The notes below the pieces were generated by a model. That model saw nothing but the letters and a program-made list of their open reading frames with translations, was not told the DNA's origin and ran no database searches. Made by a program: the position numbers and the translations under genes. From the NCBI RefSeq assembly GCF_003063435.1, contig NZ_NESL01000002.1:186001-250000 (forward strand): a stretch of 64,000 nucleotides of DNA, written 5' to 3'. Below, piece after piece: positions 18,001 through 25,241 of the stretch (position 1 is the first letter of the stretch; each line of letters opens with the position of its first letter). The stretch comes from Limnohabitans sp. 2KL-1. Its GTDB lineage: Bacteria > Pseudomonadota > Gammaproteobacteria > Burkholderiales > Burkholderiaceae_C.

Positions 18001-19555
18001 AACTGGGATGAGCTCCGCGCGCCAGCAAGTGTTCCGCAAGCTTCATACGCTTGTTGTCAATGGCGGCTGCAAAGGCACAAAATCCCATCTCAATTGTTGC
18101 ATTGACATCGGCGCCCCCATCGATCAGCGCATCCACCATCCGCGTATTTCCTGAAATGCAAGCATCAATCAGCGGAGTCAGGCCCCCCGCATATCCAATG
18201 TTCGGATTTACACCTTTTCCCATCAACAATTTGGCGGCCCTGACATTACCGCGTTTGGCTGCCACATGCAGCGCATTTGAGCCATCTTTTTGGGTTAAGT
18301 GTGGATCAGCACCCGCTTCCAACAACAGAGCAAGTACATCGGTGCTGCCCTCGCGACCCGCAGCAACATAAAGCACTGGTGCACCAAAAAACACATCATC
18401 AAATGAAGCATTTGGACTGGCCCCATGGGAAAGAAGGGCCTGTACTTTTTCGGTTGCACCGAGCACTGATTGCACAATTAGTTGCTGATCTAGTGTCAAT
18501 TTAGCAAAAGCTGGTTTAGCTGCAAGAGTATCAATCTGATTGGCTTTTACTCCATTGAGCGCAGATAACAAATCACGCCAGATCAGTTCGCCCTCTTTAT
18601 CGGCCTTTTCCGCAGCCTTCTTTTTCTTGATTGCAGCAGAGAGCAACGAGGCCGCAGCTTCGTGCCCGTTATGTTTGGCCGCGTCCAGGGGAGCAATGAC
18701 ACCTTCAACTTTTGCCATAACGTTCACACCCTTTTCAATCAGGATGCGAACCAAATCGGTATACCCATTCATAGCCGCAACGAACACTGGATAAAACGGG
18801 GTGCCGTCAATGTTGTCAATGCGATCCGGATCGGCGCCATGGTCAAGCAAAACCCTAGCGACCTCCACATTGTTTTTCATTACCGCTCGCATGAGCGGCG
18901 TACAACCTTCGGCGTCCACAACATCTATCTCAGCACCGTATTGGATCAAGGCAGCCGCGGCCTTCGCATTGCCTGTGATGCCGCAGTTATGCAGTGGCGT
19001 TCTCTTATCTGCATTAAGCGCAGTGACATTACCACCCGCCTTAAACAGCAGATCGATCGTCTTCTTATCGCCACCTATGGCCGCTGTGTGCAGGGGTGTT
19101 GCCCCACTTGGAATTTGCTTTGTCGCCGATGCACCACGGCGCAGCAGGGTTTCAAGACACCCATTGGCTCCCGTTGCGCATGCTATATGGAGCGGTGTCA
19201 CACCAGCGTTGTCGCCTTTCATCGGTCCGAGGTCAACTTGTGCACCAGCGTCCAGAAGCTGATTGACAAGTACCAAAGCCTCATCGCCACGGGAAACCGC
19301 CAGGTACAGGGGCGAATTGCCGTTCTTGTCCTCAATGTTCAAGTTGGGTCGTTGCTGCAGTAGAAATTCGGTTGCAGCCCATTGGCTCTTGTCGATGGCG
19401 GCCAGAAGCGGTGTGTCGCCCGACTCGGGCTCGGCAGCATTGATGTCAACACCCTCAGACAAGAGTTGCTTTATTTTTTCAATATTTCCCGTTCGAGTTG
19501 CGTCAATCATTTCGGCCACTCGCTTTTTTTCACCGCCAAAAAGTCCGAAAAGCAT
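15005..19555 (-). CDS. Giant ankyrin-repeat protein (1516 aa)
   Basis: Nearly the whole protein is built of 33-residue ankyrin repeats (G-x-T-P-L...A...G...V...LL..GA..N). There are two large blocks, roughly residues 10-775 and 880-1515. The connecting linker, about residues 780-880, is acidic and charged (DAEEDADGQADVEIIDEEE) and predicted helical. No catalytic domain or signal peptide is visible, so the likely role is a protein-interaction scaffold. The ATG at 19555 has AAGGA 7 nt upstream; a TTG two codons earlier is less likely. Ankyrin repeats also occur in the last gene of the array (1-2855). Homopolymer-like internal repetition makes recombination or length variation between strains likely. 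Confidence 0.92.
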   Translation of the reverse strand: MLFGLFGGEKKRVAEMIDATRTGNIEKIKQLLSEGVDINAAEPESGDTPLLAAIDKSQWAATEFLLQQRPNLNIEDKNGNSPLYLAVSRGDEALVLVNQLLDAGAQVDLGPMKGDNAGVTPLHIACATGANGCLETLLRRGASATKQIPSGATPLHTAAIGGDKKTIDLLFKAGGNVTALNADKRTPLHNCGITGNAKAAAALIQYGAEIDVVDAEGCTPLMRAVMKNNVEVARVLLDHGADPDRIDNIDGTPFYPVFVAAMNGYTDLVRILIEKGVNVMAKVEGVIAPLDAAKHNGHEAAASLLSAAIKKKKAAEKADKEGELIWRDLLSALNGVKANQIDTLAAKPAFAKLTLDQQLIVQSVLGATEKVQALLSHGASPNASFDDVFFGAPVLYVAAGREGSTDVLALLLEAGADPHLTQKDGSNALHVAAKRGNVRAAKLLMGKGVNPNIGYAGGLTPLIDACISGNTRMVDALIDGGADVNATIEMGFCAFAAAIDNKRMKLAEHLLARGAHPSFGEVETLPLAVAEHGNMALIQAIASRGGSIVRPDMLARVAFIAARNKDSEVLDYVLRNGADLCFGNDLNYSELTLASISNHPKLVERYLNRGDDAGHLDVDLETALSLAIEMEHSDVISILRRHGAQVIEYPELSHDESMLKAALDGALGTILNLHDEGVSVNAEDSLGNSPLMMAALNGHVGVVRALYHLGANIDHKNRDGQSASNLAKKAGQQKVLKSLMEFYASDATRDLYGFESEEGKRTFDAFDAIHGRQTHPFKNKRPYDAEEDADGQADVEIIDEEENISKAANSLVSDEVADMLSRLETALEQQHIIDSISENDLEVITARIKLIWSRGEGAIPPDQLKELTQVCERFENQSEFKNPTPSLFEVATVGNLQEFRKLVRSGAKIDETLPDGTTLLMTASQNGHVAIAKELIALGIDVNKRQSETFTALIFAVILGHENIVKLLVSSGADVNAGHSMPSSRGSSGGQTALTVAAARKNISMCKLLIKLGADVNVVTEAGYTALMWSLAGTHDGDCAKLLLQAGADPDPDAVPSPSVSFATLTSPLILAATNGVTDIVKELIRRNVRLDKTDGNGCTALKQAAHGGHVDIVLALTNAGASVEVADHEGWTALMSAASKGRLKISKVLINAGANVAAVANSGETALAQSVGSRSDGLALSALRDLNQMLGREADDGSGVMETIDLADDALKLTNILLKTGANPNVELDGKSLFEIAIQGGDEELVKLLKKHGATEVNKTSELDVDEHNKIVPPELELENFWDEQGEKLLDAVLDCNLKPVAEILDDGANINYVNSEGKTALSIAIYGLNEKGMTRQMRRGLREIADYLLRCGADVNVLGCDPTPLGWAACAGEIFLVKALIKRGADIEARLGGRTTALLTAIAEKREDCAIALIKAEANLHTRTTGGQTALHLAAAMGLERVVEVCLDRHSDLVNTVDENFETPLMLAAREGYESIIQSLLSFAPDKSMKNKIGKSAANIAQENGYIDIVEALT

Positions 19556-19564
19556 GATCAATTC

Positions 19565-19577
19565 CTTATGTTATTTA
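19565..19577 (-). repeat. Duplicated leader motif, copy 2
   Basis: This is an exact 13-base copy of the motif at 14946-14958 (minus strand TAAATAACATAAG), again 9 nt before an ATG. Here it runs into GGAATTG, giving a usable AAGGA ribosome site for the ankyrin gene. Confidence 0.6.
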
Positions 19578-19693
19578 ACCAATTGGTAGTGATTAGCTAT
19601 CTTCGACACTCTTGTACCCGATTGGTTTTTCAACTCACAAGAGCAAGACGTTTGGTATTCAACTATTTATAAACATTGTGATGCTCTTCCGAC

Positions 19694-20005
19694 TCATTTA
19701 TCACTTAGCAATTGCGAAATTGTAGAAATCTCAAACGAGTCTTTAATCCACAGCGGATCAATAAGAACTATCTTCGCAATTTCATCTTTGCTCAGCGCCC
19801 TCTCTTCAGCCGTTGAAAGCAGTTTTGCAGCAAATATCAATGCTTCTCGAAGTTCTACAAACCCATTGCAGGTGGATGACTCTTCCTCGTTTTGCCACGT
19901 CTGCTTCCAATTCGTGGCCGGATCCAGATCCGTTTCATCAAACGTGGTGCGCTCCAACAGAGCTTTGCCCGATGACATGGAAACCCAATAGCCTGGAAAT
20001 TTCAT
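19694..20005 (-). CDS. Hypothetical protein (103 aa)
   Basis: The family is not recognised. The start is well supported by AAGGAG followed by a 5-nt spacer and ATG. The protein is soluble and acidic, with an aromatic N-terminus (MKFPGYWVSMSSGK), a W-K-Q-T-W motif and a helical C-terminal half (ELREALIFAAKLL). It lies between the 245-aa gene and the giant ankyrin gene, all on the minus strand. Confidence 0.7.
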   Translation of the reverse strand: MKFPGYWVSMSSGKALLERTTFDETDLDPATNWKQTWQNEEESSTCNGFVELREALIFAAKLLSTAEERALSKDEIAKIVLIDPLWIKDSFEISTISQLLSDK

Positions 20006-20077
20006 TTTTACTCCTTGGTTAAAAAAACCGAGTGTCGGACATTGACCTCTTGCAGGTCCAACGCATTTTTTTCGAGC

Positions 20078-20815
20078 TCAATCATGCTTTTTCCCGAAAA
20101 TTGCGCCGGAAACACCCAACCCGAACGCCATCGCCCCGATGGTGCTGAAGATGCCAGGCTTCGCTTCACGAGCCATTCCTGCGAAGGTCTGTGCTACCTG
20201 TGCTACCTGTGCTGCCTCTGCTGCTTCTTCTGCCTGAGCCAATAATGACTTGACCAAGCTGCCAATTTCAGACATTTCCGGGGGATCGGTCATATTGAGA
20301 GAGACATTCAATGTGATATCGCTCGAAGGCTTGATGCCGCGCAGATCAAGCGCCTTTTTGGGACTCAGCACCGTCGTCACCAGCTCGTCCAGCCAGGTGC
20401 AGATGCTTTCGATGTGATGACGGTAAACACCCAGTATCAATGCCTGCGCTTCCACGCTTTCAGGTCCTGCTTGGCAAGCCTTCGCATCGTGGTAACCATC
20501 AACGAACTCCCAAAGGACTTGCTCTAGCCGACCTACGGACCGACCGACAACAAGTGCATCTGCCTCGCCGTTCTGTATCACTTCAGCCATGAGCCCGTCT
20601 AGCCTGGAGCCCAATGCGGACAAGGCATGCTCGATAACACCCATGTGTCGCACCAAGTCATCGAGAGCAACAAAAGGTTGATCCGTTTGCGGAACCGTGT
20701 GCCGCAGTGCATCGCGGGCAGCTTTTGACAAAGGCTTCAATGCACGCCCAAGCGCCACGATTTGAGGCGCCAGCAAATAGATCGTTTCCAGCCCAGGTTG
20801 TTTCGTTGAATTCAT
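20078..20815 (-). CDS. Hypothetical protein with glycine-rich C-terminal helix (245 aa)
   Basis: The protein is mostly helical. An Ala/Gln/Val-rich stretch (AQAEEAAEAAQVAQVAQTF, about residues 195-215) leads into a C-terminal hydrophobic glycine-zipper-like segment (IGAMAFGLGVSGAIFG) that could insert into a membrane or mediate oligomerisation. No named domain is recognised. The ATG at 20815 has GGTGA 8 nt upstream; a TTG at 20830 is the alternative. It is the first gene of the minus-strand array and faces the divergent WYL regulator gene across about 215 bp, so the array promoter probably lies there. Confidence 0.75.
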   Translation of the reverse strand: MNSTKQPGLETIYLLAPQIVALGRALKPLSKAARDALRHTVPQTDQPFVALDDLVRHMGVIEHALSALGSRLDGLMAEVIQNGEADALVVGRSVGRLEQVLWEFVDGYHDAKACQAGPESVEAQALILGVYRHHIESICTWLDELVTTVLSPKKALDLRGIKPSSDITLNVSLNMTDPPEMSEIGSLVKSLLAQAEEAAEAAQVAQVAQTFAGMAREAKPGIFSTIGAMAFGLGVSGAIFGKKHD

Positions 20816-20830
20816 GGTCAGGTTCACCAA

Positions 20831-21030
20831 GTCAATCGATGACTGATCAGGCTTTGGGGATCCATAGGGTGTTGTGAATTTTTTGGGGAATTGGCAGTGA
20901 CCATGGAAATCAATGTATCAGCCCCAAACGACACATTGCGTCGCTTGTCTTGGCTTTTTAACTGCAAAATACATTGGCAAACTGGATCGACCAACGTCAT
21001 TCATTTTGAAAAATCCGTTTAGGAACACTT
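20831..21030. promoter_or_regulatory. Divergent control region with inverted repeat
   Basis: This intergenic space lies between the first gene of the minus array and the plus-strand WYL regulator. It holds an inverted pair, CAATGTAT (20911-20918) and ATACATTG (20969-20976), with a related ACACATTG at 20931-20938, and a direct repeat ATTGGCA (20890 and 20973 areas). These could be operator sites for the WYL protein. No promoter hexamers stand out enough to name. The role is inference. Confidence 0.4.
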
Positions 21031-22023
21031 ATGAGTGACACTTTGATTCGGCAATGGGCAATGCTGCGCACCATACCCAGATTTCCCAAGCGCATTGACG
21101 CCACGACCATCCATACAAGGCTTGAAGATATGGGTATGAGCGTTTCATTGCGGACCGTTCAACGTGACCTCTACACATTGGCAGAGACCTTCCCATTGAA
21201 CTTTGACGAATCAAAACCGCAAGGCTGGTGTTGGCGCGAAGGAGCAAGCCAATTGGAAGTACCCAGCATGGATGCGCATGCCGCATTGACCTTCAATCTG
21301 GTCGAGCAATACATGCAAAACCTGCTGCCCAGATCCACGCTCAGCCACATGGCCCCTTGGTTCGATGCTGCGCAAGGTGTGGCCAACGCCCAGGCGTCTA
21401 CAGTCACGAAATGGCAAGAAAAATTGCGCGTGATTCCGCATTCATTCAATCGGATTCCTACCCAGATTGACCCCGATATTCAAGCCACCATTTACAGGGG
21501 TCTGCTGGCGGAAAAGCAGCTAGAAGTCACATACAGAGCACTGTCCACGGGTACAGATGCCAAAACCTACCCTCTGCATCCACTGGGATTGGTGGTCATG
21601 GAACAGGTGGTCTACCTTGTTTGCACAGTGAAGAATTACCAAAACGCCCGATTTCTGGCGGTGCATCGCATCGATGCCGCTCGCCTTTTGGAAGAAGATG
21701 CCAAACGGCCCGAAAAATTCGACATGGATGCTTTCATTTCCAGGGAATTCGGCATACGCATGGGCGATGCGCCGTTGAATTTAACGCTACGAGTCAGAGG
21801 CATTTTGAGCAAATACTTGGCTGAAACCCCGGTCGCCCACGATCAAGTGATGACGCCCATCAACGATGAATGGACACAAATCAACGTGACCGTGCCTGAC
21901 ACGGTACAGCTCAGAATGTGGCTGCGATCCATGGGCCCTGATGCGGTGGTGATGTCGCCGGCATTTTTAAAAGAGCAACTCGCCGCTGAGCAAGCTGAAC
22001 TGCAACGGCTTTACTCTGAATGA
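21031..22023 (+). CDS. WYL-domain transcriptional regulator
   Basis: An N-terminal winged helix-turn-helix (LEDMGMSVSLRTVQRDLYTL, about residues 31-50) is followed by a WYL domain (about 140-220: LEVTYRAL, YPLHPLGLVV, VYLVCTV, FLAVHRI) and a C-terminal WCX-type extension. The length (330 aa) is normal for the family. WYL regulators such as BrxR and CapW repress phage-defence operons and respond to nucleic acids or ligands. The gene is divergent from the TIR/SLOG/ligase array and upstream of the BREX locus end, so either could be its target; adjacency favours the former. AGGA precedes the ATG by 6 nt. Confidence 0.92.
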   Translation: MSDTLIRQWAMLRTIPRFPKRIDATTIHTRLEDMGMSVSLRTVQRDLYTLAETFPLNFDESKPQGWCWREGASQLEVPSMDAHAALTFNLVEQYMQNLLPRSTLSHMAPWFDAAQGVANAQASTVTKWQEKLRVIPHSFNRIPTQIDPDIQATIYRGLLAEKQLEVTYRALSTGTDAKTYPLHPLGLVVMEQVVYLVCTVKNYQNARFLAVHRIDAARLLEEDAKRPEKFDMDAFISREFGIRMGDAPLNLTLRVRGILSKYLAETPVAHDQVMTPINDEWTQINVTVPDTVQLRMWLRSMGPDAVVMSPAFLKEQLAAEQAELQRLYSE

Positions 22024-22266
22024 AAACAATCTTGTCGCTTTTCCCCTTTATCTTTTCTTCTATCGCCCCGGAACGCTAACCAGCGTGACGTCGGTGCAAA
22101 AGTACGTTGCGATGGAAAAGCAAAAATTGATGCTCTCTGAGTACGGACAGACGTTCAAACTGCATAAGCGGAGCTGTGCAAAACTTTACAAAGACACGGT
22201 CGGGCGTTGAATTTGCCAAATTGGGCTGCAAGATTAAACTGGTAAAAATTAGAACTCAGCACCGAC

Positions 22267-23229
22267 ATGTCCGAAATCCACCGCCTCTACCAATACAAAA
22301 CCTTGCTTAGCTCACGCCGAGTCATGAGCCGCGAGGACCTCATGGCCAAGCTGGAGATCTCGCTGGCCACCTTCAAGCGCGACATTGCCAAACTGCGTGA
22401 CCAGTTGCACACCCCCATCGTGTTCGACCGAGACCTGGGCGGCTACCGGCTGGAACAAACGGACAGCACCGAACTGCCGGGCATGTGGTTCAGCCAAGAC
22501 GAAATGCTCGCCCTAATGACCATCCAAAGCATGATCGTGCAGCTCGAACCCGGCTTGCTCGGCCCCAAGCTCAAACCATTTCAAAAGCGGCTGGACGACA
22601 TGCTGGCCAGCCAAGGGCTGGATGCAGCCACCCTAACCCAGCGGGTGCGGGCGGTGCATGCGGGCAAACGCCGCCTGCCTCTGACCAGCTTTGAGACCCT
22701 GGCCAAAGCCACCCTGGAGCGCCAACAAGTTCAGGTCGAGCACGTCAACCGCCAAAACGGCGACATCGTTGTGCGCGACATCTCACCCCAACAACTGGTG
22801 CACTACCGCGACAACTGGTATGTGGACGCCTGGTGCCATCTGCGCGGTGGCCTGCGCAGCTTCTCGGTCGATGCCATCACCCAAGCCACCCTGCTCGACA
22901 AACCGGCCAAAGACATTGACCTGATCGCCATGCGCCAACAGCTCGATGGCGGATACGGCATCTTTGGTGGCAGCCCCAAAGCCTGGGCACAGCTGCGGTT
23001 CACGAAAGCGCGGGCCGCCTGGGTTGAGCATGAAATCTGGCACCCAGAACAAAAAAGTCAGCGCTTGGCCGATGGGCGTTATGAGCTGGTGGTGCCCTAT
23101 GCCGATGAACGAGAGCTGATCGGCGACATCTTGCGTTTCGGATCGGATGTCGAGGTGATCGGGCCTGCGCGACTGCGTGAACAAATCCAGGCAGAGGTCC
23201 AAAAACTGGGGCAGTTATACGGGCGCTGA
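22267..23229 (+). CDS. WYL-domain transcriptional regulator (YafY-like)
   Basis: This is a 320-aa protein with an HTH_11-type DNA-binding start (MSREDLMAKLEISLATFKRD, about residues 19-38), a WYL domain (about 140-215, containing VHYRDNWYVDAWCHLR and RSFSVDAI) and a WCX tail. It is GC-richer than the first WYL gene and only distantly similar to it. It is preceded by a 243-bp gap with no convincing gene. Its 3' end overlaps the convergent macro-domain gene by 15 bp. It could be the BrxR-like regulator of the BREX locus, or an unrelated chromosomal YafY-type regulator; the sequence does not decide. Confidence 0.92.
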   Translation: MSEIHRLYQYKTLLSSRRVMSREDLMAKLEISLATFKRDIAKLRDQLHTPIVFDRDLGGYRLEQTDSTELPGMWFSQDEMLALMTIQSMIVQLEPGLLGPKLKPFQKRLDDMLASQGLDAATLTQRVRAVHAGKRRLPLTSFETLAKATLERQQVQVEHVNRQNGDIVVRDISPQQLVHYRDNWYVDAWCHLRGGLRSFSVDAITQATLLDKPAKDIDLIAMRQQLDGGYGIFGGSPKAWAQLRFTKARAAWVEHEIWHPEQKSQRLADGRYELVVPYADERELIGDILRFGSDVEVIGPARLREQIQAEVQKLGQLYGR

Positions 23230-23757
23230 CTCTTTCAGCGAAACGTCCACCCCTTTTGCCTCCAGGGCCGCGACATACACATCACGCAAAAACTCACTGG
23301 CCACACACACCCGAATGCACTGCAAGTGCGGGGCCACTTTTGCGGCAGAAGACAAGACCTTGGCCGTGATCTCGGCCGACAACTCTGGTGGGAAAGCGAA
23401 AACGCCGGTCCCAATGGCCGGAATCGCCATGGCTCGGATGTCATTTTGGTGCGCCGCCCTGAGTGCGGCTTCTATGGCTTGCTCCAAAATTTGAGGTGCG
23501 TCATCGTGGTGGGTGTACGAAGCAGCGCGCACATGAATCACCCACAGGTTGGGCAGCTTGAAGCCCGGCGTGACCAGGAATGCGCCGAATTGCAAGGGCG
23601 CATAGGGCTTGCAATACTCCTCCAGCTTGGGGCCAGCAGCGGTATGGATGGCTCCAGCCACACCCGAGCCCAAACGCAAGTTGGCGTTGGCGCTGTTGAC
23701 CACAGCTTCCATGTCGGGTTGCTTGACGATGTTGCCGACAATGACTTCGATCTTCAT
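23215..23757 (-). CDS. Macro-domain protein (ADP-ribose binding/hydrolysis)
   Basis: The 180-aa protein is a single macro domain. It has the ADP-ribose-binding motifs VNSANANLRLGSGVAGAI (residues 20-37) and PAIGTGVFAFP (110-120), the latter being the phosphate-binding loop. Asn and Asp residues in the first motif match the active MacroD/YmdB-like pattern. Such proteins bind or remove ADP-ribose, O-acetyl-ADP-ribose or ADP-ribosyl groups. AAAGGAG lies 7 nt before the ATG at 23757. In context it might handle products of the TIR protein or of an ADP-ribosylating attack, but it lies in a different orientation block and could be independent. Confidence 0.93.
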   Translation of the reverse strand: MKIEVIVGNIVKQPDMEAVVNSANANLRLGSGVAGAIHTAAGPKLEEYCKPYAPLQFGAFLVTPGFKLPNLWVIHVRAASYTHHDDAPQILEQAIEAALRAAHQNDIRAMAIPAIGTGVFAFPPELSAEITAKVLSSAAKVAPHLQCIRVCVASEFLRDVYVAALEAKGVDVSLKESAPV

Positions 23758-23906
23758 GGTTTTGCTCCTTTGGAACAAAGAATTTTGAGCCTTTACAGGC
23801 TCACGACATGAGCTCCACCAATTTGGTGTCAATCGTGGTCTGAGATAGCCCCAAACTTCTAGAGGTTTGGGACCATCGTGCACCGCACCGCCGAATCAGG
23901 AGGAAT

Positions 23907-25211
23907 TCAATAAGACCCACGGCGAATCGTTCTTAACTCTGGTCGCTGGTGTTGACAAAGCTCATATTGCTCACTTGCTCCACCCAGGGCTACTGCAAGT
24001 CGTTCACGCGTAGCACCATATAAATTTGGAGCTCCAACGTTTGAAGAATCAATCAGCCGAACTGGTAACTTCAACTCACCCAGGGTGAAGGGCTTCTCAA
24101 GCGCTTCACAGAGAAAAGGAATGCTGGCTCCACCACCAGACATCACAATTTCAAGCGCATCCATCCTATTGACACTAGCCCCAAGGTAGCTCGAAATCCT
24201 TGATTTCTCATTGTTAATAAGCGCCTGAATTGAAGCGCGTATTTCCAAGACAAACTCATTAGCCCCAACAGATGAACTCACATCATTCTGCGATACACGT
24301 GCACCAACTGCCTGAGCGTACCCAACAGTAAAAATGGTTTCTTTGAGACGGCGGATATCAAACCGAAGGTCAGACAACTGTGCTTGACTCAGCGTCGATT
24401 TCTGCCAGGTAAACTCTTCCAGGACAAGCGAGTCCAGGTAGTCTCCTGCCTTGAAAAGGCTTACAGGTTGGCCCATCAGATATAGTTTTTGACGAACACT
24501 TGAATTCGAGTCTGGCGCAACTCCTTCAAATAAACCGATATCTGTCGTCCCAGCGCCAACATCAACAAGTAAACAAACCCTTCGAACATTGTCGGTTGAT
24601 GGCAGCAACTCAACGGCCGCGGCAATAGGCTCCAAAACCAAACCAGCACGCTCATCCCAAATGATTTCGGTAGGCAAGGCATCCTTCAATTTATTAGCCG
24701 TAACCGTTGTCCAATCGCCATCAAAGGCCATGCGCTTAGCTTTATTGAGCATGCGCCCCAGCGCCGCACAGGCACCTGAGTTGACAGCAGCAGGCCACAC
24801 CGGATGTGCAACACGCAACTCAAGAGCACGTAAAGTGCGTTCGCCAATATCCATCACACGCACCGCTGCTGCCAATCCATTGGCAAGCAATCCAGTCAAA
24901 ACATCTTCTCGCGACAAGCGCATGCCTTGCAGAACCGGTATGCTCAGTTTTTCAGGCTGACCCAACCACAGCTTAGGGCTGGCCTCGTAGAGTGCACAAT
25001 CTGCCGACAATTTTCTGGCGCTGACAGCACGCTCGCCATACCTGATGTATTTGCAATCCGTATCTATGTGGATGGCGCTCTGAATGGAAACGCTGTCGAG
25101 GGTTGACTTATTCTGGCGGCCAATCTCCAATACCACCCTTGAAAAATTTGGCATACGCCGCACCACACGGATAGAACTGGTCCCAAAATCAATGCAAAGC
25201 GCACCAGACAT
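23907..25211 (-). CDS. Hsp70/actin-like ATPase at the end of the BREX locus
   Basis: This 434-aa protein has an actin/Hsp70-fold ATPase: phosphate-1 loop CIDFGTSSIRVV (6-17), phosphate-2 loop LLVDVGAGTTDIGLF (about 214-228) and adenosine loop VMSGGGASIPFL (about 370-381). It ends soon after, without a DnaK substrate-binding domain. AGGAG precedes the start by 6 nt. It lies 30 bp downstream of a gene whose C-terminus resembles GrpE, so the two may form an ATPase and exchange-factor pair. It is the last gene of the minus-strand run that begins with brxA. I do not know a described BREX type with this pair; a chaperone-like accessory role is inference. Confidence 0.85.
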   Translation of the reverse strand: MSGALCIDFGTSSIRVVRRMPNFSRVVLEIGRQNKSTLDSVSIQSAIHIDTDCKYIRYGERAVSARKLSADCALYEASPKLWLGQPEKLSIPVLQGMRLSREDVLTGLLANGLAAAVRVMDIGERTLRALELRVAHPVWPAAVNSGACAALGRMLNKAKRMAFDGDWTTVTANKLKDALPTEIIWDERAGLVLEPIAAAVELLPSTDNVRRVCLLVDVGAGTTDIGLFEGVAPDSNSSVRQKLYLMGQPVSLFKAGDYLDSLVLEEFTWQKSTLSQAQLSDLRFDIRRLKETIFTVGYAQAVGARVSQNDVSSSVGANEFVLEIRASIQALINNEKSRISSYLGASVNRMDALEIVMSGGGASIPFLCEALEKPFTLGELKLPVRLIDSSNVGAPNLYGATRERLAVALGGASEQYELCQHQRPELRTIRRGSY

Positions 25212-25241
25212 TCGTAACTCCTGAGTGAGTTGAAAACCAGC

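Noticed and set aside
22024-22266. 32-codon ORF at 22112-22210 between the WYL genes
   Set aside because: It reads plausibly (starting MEKQKLMLSEYGQ) but has no clear ribosome site or known relative; it may be a gene remnant.
21031-23229. Assigning either WYL protein firmly as BrxR
   Set aside because: BrxR genes usually lie next to brxA; these are at the other end of the BREX locus, so the target cannot be read from position.
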